A stretch of 64,000 bases of DNA, taken from positions 57,086,039-57,150,038 of the forward strand of contig OY997593.1 of the NCBI GenBank assembly GCA_963921825.1, given 5' to 3'. A program made the translations under genes and the position numbers. Numbering within the stretch: position 1 is the stretch's first letter; each line of letters opens with the position of its first letter. The DNA comes from Erodium maritimum. Taxonomy: Eukaryota; Streptophyta; Magnoliopsida; Geraniales; Geraniaceae. The notes beneath the pieces were generated by a model. That model saw only the letters and a program-made list of their open reading frames with translations. It did not search any database and was not told where the DNA came from. Shown here in pieces: positions 58,120-64,000 of the stretch.

Positions 58120-60216
58120 CAAACCGTATTTTGAGTGGATGCTGACTGTATACGGAATTCATATTTTGATTTTATTAAATGTTTTTATTAAAACAGTAAA
58201 CATTATATAAAATTGAATTAATATTAAAATAAATTACTTATAAATAATTTAAACACACATAAAAATGAACTTCAACTTTTATTCATCCCCTTTTAATACA
58301 AACCCCAAAAAATACAAGTTGAAGCATAGAGTCCATGTCCGCCTCATGGTTGTTAGTCTTGGCGAAGACATTTCATTTCTGCCTCAAGGTCTTCCATTCG
58401 TGCCCACACTCAGGACATCATCATAGCGTGTCAGGTCACTTGGTCTTCGTTGTAGTTGGAGACGTTATTCTGCAAGGCCTCGTACTTGTCGTACAATTTT
58501 TTCCATTGTAGTTGTCAATCATGATATTGACGCCCCCATTCTAGGCTTACTCGTGCCATCTTGGCTTTTGCTCGTTGAATGTCCAACAAGGCTGTTATTT
58601 GGTCGGTGAGGGTCTGCCCCTTCCTCTTCGAAGCCTTCTTGTCCAACGGTCTTTCAGGAGGGGTCTTCGAGAAGAACCTCCCTCGGTCGTATGAGATGGA
58701 TGACCTTCCGACCCACCTCCTTCCGTCGTATGCGAAGGGGGGTATTTCTTGAGAACCTCCCTTCGTCGGATCGGAATATGGAAAATGTTGTTGGGAGTCA
58801 CCATCGAGAGGCGTGTAATCTTCACCGACACTAGTGGGTGGCGTTGAACTGTAATTCCCAACCTCATCCAACCATTTTTGGCGTACAATAGCCATGGTGC
58901 CTTCCTCGGCGGTGAACTTGTCCTCGTTCTCAAGCAACGCAACCCAATGATCGAGCTCGAAATTTTTTGGGTCACCCCTCACCCTTTGGTGGGAGGGGAG
59001 GGGGGTATATTACGTCACATCTCCTTTGCCGCCCTCATGTGGTCATCGTGGTGCCAACCGCTATGGTACTCTGCCTTCGAGAATTTTAGAAGACCCATGA
59101 ACCTCTTGACGCACGCCTTAGTGACGTTCTAATGGTTCTTCACCGCTTTCCACTCGAAACACGGGTGAACTCCTCCCTCGTTGTAGCGGTTCGCTACTGT
59201 GTACCAGAATGTGTTACCTAGTTGGGAGTTGCCCCTAATCGGGTATTTTGACGTCTGGAGCCATTACCTTATGAGGTGCTCCTCCGCCTTGATGGGCCAT
59301 TTTTCCTCGATTTTTTCGCATGATTTGGTTGTGGTAGGGAAGGACCTGCAAAGGATGATTGCGACGACATACAGGTGTCGATGTTGCCGGGCACGTGTTG
59401 TTGGTATGATAGGTAATCGGCGTACCCATAGTAGTTTAGTGGCTGGCTGCGTTGAGGTGGACCCAGATAGCTTTGCGGTGGACTCGGATAGCTTTGCAAT
59501 TGACCTGGGTATGGGTTGTAAGGATGTGGGAACGGGTAGTTCTGCCCGGGGTGGAATTGACCCGTACAAGGGTTGAATGTAATTGAACATGTGTTGAATT
59601 GACATGGACATGTATTCAAATATAGTATTTATATATGGTACATATATAAATTGAGAAACTAAATTTTTTTAAAATATTATCAAGTTCGAAAGTACCTGAG
59701 CTAGAACCCGGTGGCATATATTGAGAAAAAGCGGAGTTCTCGGATGGTTGTGTCAGCAGGTCGCGAAAGCTGCCTAGGTCTGCGGGTGACAATCCGAAAT
59801 CGGTCTCTCTTCGTTGTTCGTCATCCGATGAATGCGAACGTTGAGTTTTCGAGCCAGACATTTTTCGATATGGAAAATAAGAGAGTGAAATAGAGAGGGA
59901 GAGTGAAGTTGTACAAGTGTTGGTGTGAAATGAGAATGAGGTTGAGGGTATTTATAGGTTTTGAATTAAGGGGTTTAAGAATTAAAAAAAAAAACTTACC
60001 GTTTATTTCCGACTGGTTGGTGGAGCCAACAAACCAAGTGCTACGGCCCGCAAACCGTTGTTATGGTTCGCGCATCGCAGTCCGCGGACCAAACCGTATT
60101 GTGATTCGTGGACCGCGAAAACCGAGCGCCACAGCGCTGCGGCTCGCAACCCACGAACCGTAAAATCACGATTCGGTTCGCGGTTCACGTTTCAGTCCGT
60201 AGCACTGTGCATGCTC
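58120..60216 (-). mobile_element. PIF/Harbinger copy 2 (ORF1-bearing, left end lost)
   Basis: The right terminus read on minus is GAGCATGCACAGTGC, next to TTA (60217-60219). A GC-rich 5' subterminal zone (60020-60200) with many inverted ggttcgcg motifs is followed by a TATA-like box and ORF1. The left side ends in the same 3' subterminal sequence as copy 1 (from 58120), but the 3' TIR is missing because Gypsy sequence starts there. There is no room for a transposase gene, so this is an ORF1-only derivative. Confidence 0.8.
58515..59861 (-). pseudogene. Harbinger ORF1 relic (copy 2)
   Basis: On minus: exon 1 starts MSGSKTQRSHSSDDEQ at 59861 and ends near 59697 with SSSG before a GT. Exon 2 continues through a Tyr/Pro/Gln-rich stretch (59619-59300). 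A frameshift near 59290 leads to a Myb/trihelix-like block (KAEEHLIRWWLQTSK, NTFWYTVANRYN). Further frameshifts and stops precede the C-terminal part (58982-58515: NFELDHWVALLENEDKF, KKASKRKGQ, coiled coil). The domain order is the same as at 13042-14586, but with more damage. Confidence 0.78.
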
Positions 60217-60521
60217 TTACCTCTACAATAAACAACAACTTCAGCTGTTCTCTCTACGTTCTTTGATTGCATTTACATTCAATTTCAAGTAAATGTTATT
60301 GTTTACAATTCTATGACTAGTGTTATGTTTGTAACTCGTTTTTATATCTGACCAATATGCTTCAATCCTTATACTGTTGACAAAAAATCTTTTATGTGTG
60401 CTTCTATGTTGTGGTTTTTCGTTTCCACAATCTATAGTCTCTGAATTACAGATATAAGATTACGTAGCCTCCGTGTAGTGTTTCATTTTATTAACAAGTC
60501 CTAATTGATTCGAGCAATGGG

Positions 60522-60550
60522 TGGGCCGAGCCCAATCATAACAGGCCCAT
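60522..60550 (+). promoter_or_regulatory. Site II-type motifs upstream of QTRT1
   Basis: TGGGCC at 60522-60527 and GGCCCAT at 60544-60550 are TCP-binding site II elements, common in promoters of plant housekeeping genes for ribosomal and organellar proteins. They lie roughly 50-150 bp before the C-rich 5' UTR (about 60640-60720). 60220-60520 between the Harbinger end and these motifs shows no gene. Confidence 0.55.
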
Positions 60551-60927
60551 AGGTGGTGGAGCGCGGGGTACTCGAGTTTGTGTTACTGTTGGGAAGGTAG
60601 AATACAAAAACGAAAACGAAGGCGTAGGAGCTGGTCGGTGCCTCTGTCCCCGCCGCCGCAACACAAACCCTGCTTTCCTCACGCTGCTCTGCCGCCGCTC
60701 TCTTCTCTTACTAGAGTTTTTTTTCATACCCACATTCCACTTGTTCAATTTGAGGTTCTGTTCTTCTCTTTCATGTTATTTTTGCGTTTGGATGCTTAAC
60801 AGAGCAACTCAGTTTACATTTTTATGCATACAGTTTTGTGAATTCTTATGTTTTGTTTACGAACCTCTGTGTTGCAGGAGAGTTGATATACCTGTGGCGT
60901 ATACAGGAATAGAGAAGAAATTGGTGG

Positions 60928-62854
<1,927 letters not shown>

Positions 62855-64000
62855 GTAACTTTTATTGTTTAAATAACTGGATAGCCAATGTTCATACATG
62901 TATCCGTATTTTTTTATGGTTGACTAGATGATACTGTAGGATTCCTGCTGTTTAATTACCAATAAGTTGTCTTCAGGGTAAGATAGAAGCATCTAAACAG
63001 TAACTGGAGGCAGTGGTGGACTCAGACATTAGAAGATATGGGGTCAACTGAAATATATGTATATATATACCTAAATTAAATAATCTAAGTGCCACTGCAA
63101 TACTTACTACTATGTATGAACCTCAATAACTTTTACTGCGTCGAAATGATAATACTGCTGATTTGAAAGAAAACTTAAATTCATTTCATTTTTGAAATGG
63201 GAGTCAATAGTACACTCCCCAAACAACCAAGCCGGCCTGCCTCTAAACCAGCAAAAATAACTTAATACATAACATAGGGTGTTCACTCTTTGATTTTATT
63301 TTGGGATAATTGTCTTTTGTACCCCTTATTTATTGGTAACGTATCTTTTGTACCCCTGTGTTCTGTAACGTTCAAAAACAGTCCCTTCGTATGGGTAACC
63401 GTCATTTTGGAGTAAATTTTGAAATATTCCGTTAAAATGGAAGGAATGTTCCAAAATATTCTGTTATAATAAACAGAATTTCTAAAACAAATTCTAAATG
63501 CCTATATTACCCTATTGATGATAAATTACATTATAAAAAAAATAAGAAAAGAATTATTAAAACTGAAAAAAGATTTTTAAAATATATAAACAAGAATTAG
63601 ATAAAAAAAATACAAAAACAAAGTAAAAAATCTAAATCGTAGAAATCAGATTCCATTTCATATTTCATCTCAATAGAGCTTTCTTTTCTTCTTCGTCTGA
63701 AATAGGAGCCCAAAAGCTTCAAATCTGCGACAGCTCCCGAGAGGCTTGATGCGTCTCTTGATTTGATTCCATCTTTGCCGAAGAACACAGAATCGCCTTC
63801 CCCTCTCCGATCTTCCAAATCCGTCCCTCTCAGGAATTGTTCACCGAAGATCCAGGACCCGTCTGGCCGACAGGCTTGAGGCTGAGGTGCTCACGGAGCC
63901 AACTGGGTCGCGCCAGCGGTGTAAGAACATGGGAGTCCAGATGGGTCTTTTGGGATTCGCTTCGCCGAGTAGCAACCGAAGGTCGCGGAGGTGGTCGGAG
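62855..64000. other. QTRT1 intron 4 (or downstream) with repeat insertions
   Basis: 62855-63290 is AT-rich intron-like DNA. From about 63300 a repeat begins (ttgggataattgtcttttg) with duplicated tcttttgtaccc words, of a class seen at plant MITE or MULE ends. 63640-64000 is GC-rich with a 73-codon minus ORF (63597-63818) lacking motifs. The window ends inside this sequence. Confidence 0.4.

Noticed and set aside
58262-58320. Tandem Gypsy/Harbinger junction as an assembly error
   Set aside because: It cannot be excluded, but the junction shows a 3-bp microhomology and a biologically sensible order, so it is reported as a finding with a long-read check.

Overview
The window is nuclear DNA of a flowering plant, most likely a eudicot. 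It has split genes with GT-AG introns, TATA boxes about 30 bases upstream of plausible transcription starts, a plant phytocyanin gene, an arabinogalactan-protein gene, and a dense load of plant-type transposable elements. The species cannot be named from the sequence. Only three host genes can be supported; nearly everything else is live, dead or nested mobile DNA.

Host genes: (1) a two-exon uclacyanin-like blue copper protein on + at 4164-4772, with a candidate miR408 target site just after its stop codon; (2) a single-exon classical arabinogalactan protein on - at 15833-16207; (3) the first four coding exons of a queuine tRNA-ribosyltransferase (QTRT1/TGT) on + at 60928-62854. The rest of the third gene lies beyond the window or was lost. 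An RRM-domain ORF at 7129-7842 (-) is real coding sequence by its motifs but is probably of transposon origin.

Layout: 1-572 is the 3' part of a Gypsy LTR abutting a PIF/Harbinger ORF1 relic. 5.4-9.4 kb is a patchwork of Harbinger ORF1 relics, Harbinger-like MITEs and the RRM ORF. 12661-14931 is a complete Harbinger derivative with TIRs and TAA target duplications that carries only ORF1. 18.2-21.2 kb is a Copia element (5' LTR, PBS, gag-integrase) that lost reverse transcriptase and the 3' LTR. 22.2-42.8 kb is dominated by non-LTR retrotransposons: one decayed full-length LINE ORF2 (endonuclease-RT-zinc finger-RNase H, minus strand), several ORF1-type fragments, and insertions with target-site duplications and terminal poly(A). 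32437-32950 is a hAT MITE. 44344-60216 is a nest: a Harbinger copy with a truncated transposase, interrupted by a LINE, then an 11.5 kb Gypsy chromovirus with 2.79 kb LTRs, then a second partial copy of the Gypsy pol 3' end, then a second Harbinger copy carrying ORF1. A 304-bp TRIM sits in intron 1 of QTRT1.

The most interesting signals are the miR408 site on the copper-protein gene, and the Gypsy element, whose LTRs are almost identical although its polyprotein has three in-frame stops and no integrase catalytic core. Its LTR-internal-LTR-partial-internal arrangement joins two different Harbinger copies. Also notable are a hAT MITE holding an inverted copy of its own flank and an ORF-poor family of about 1.64 kb non-LTR insertions. 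I found no bacterial-type operons, CRISPR arrays, rRNA or tRNA genes, and no evidence of a new defence or metabolic system.
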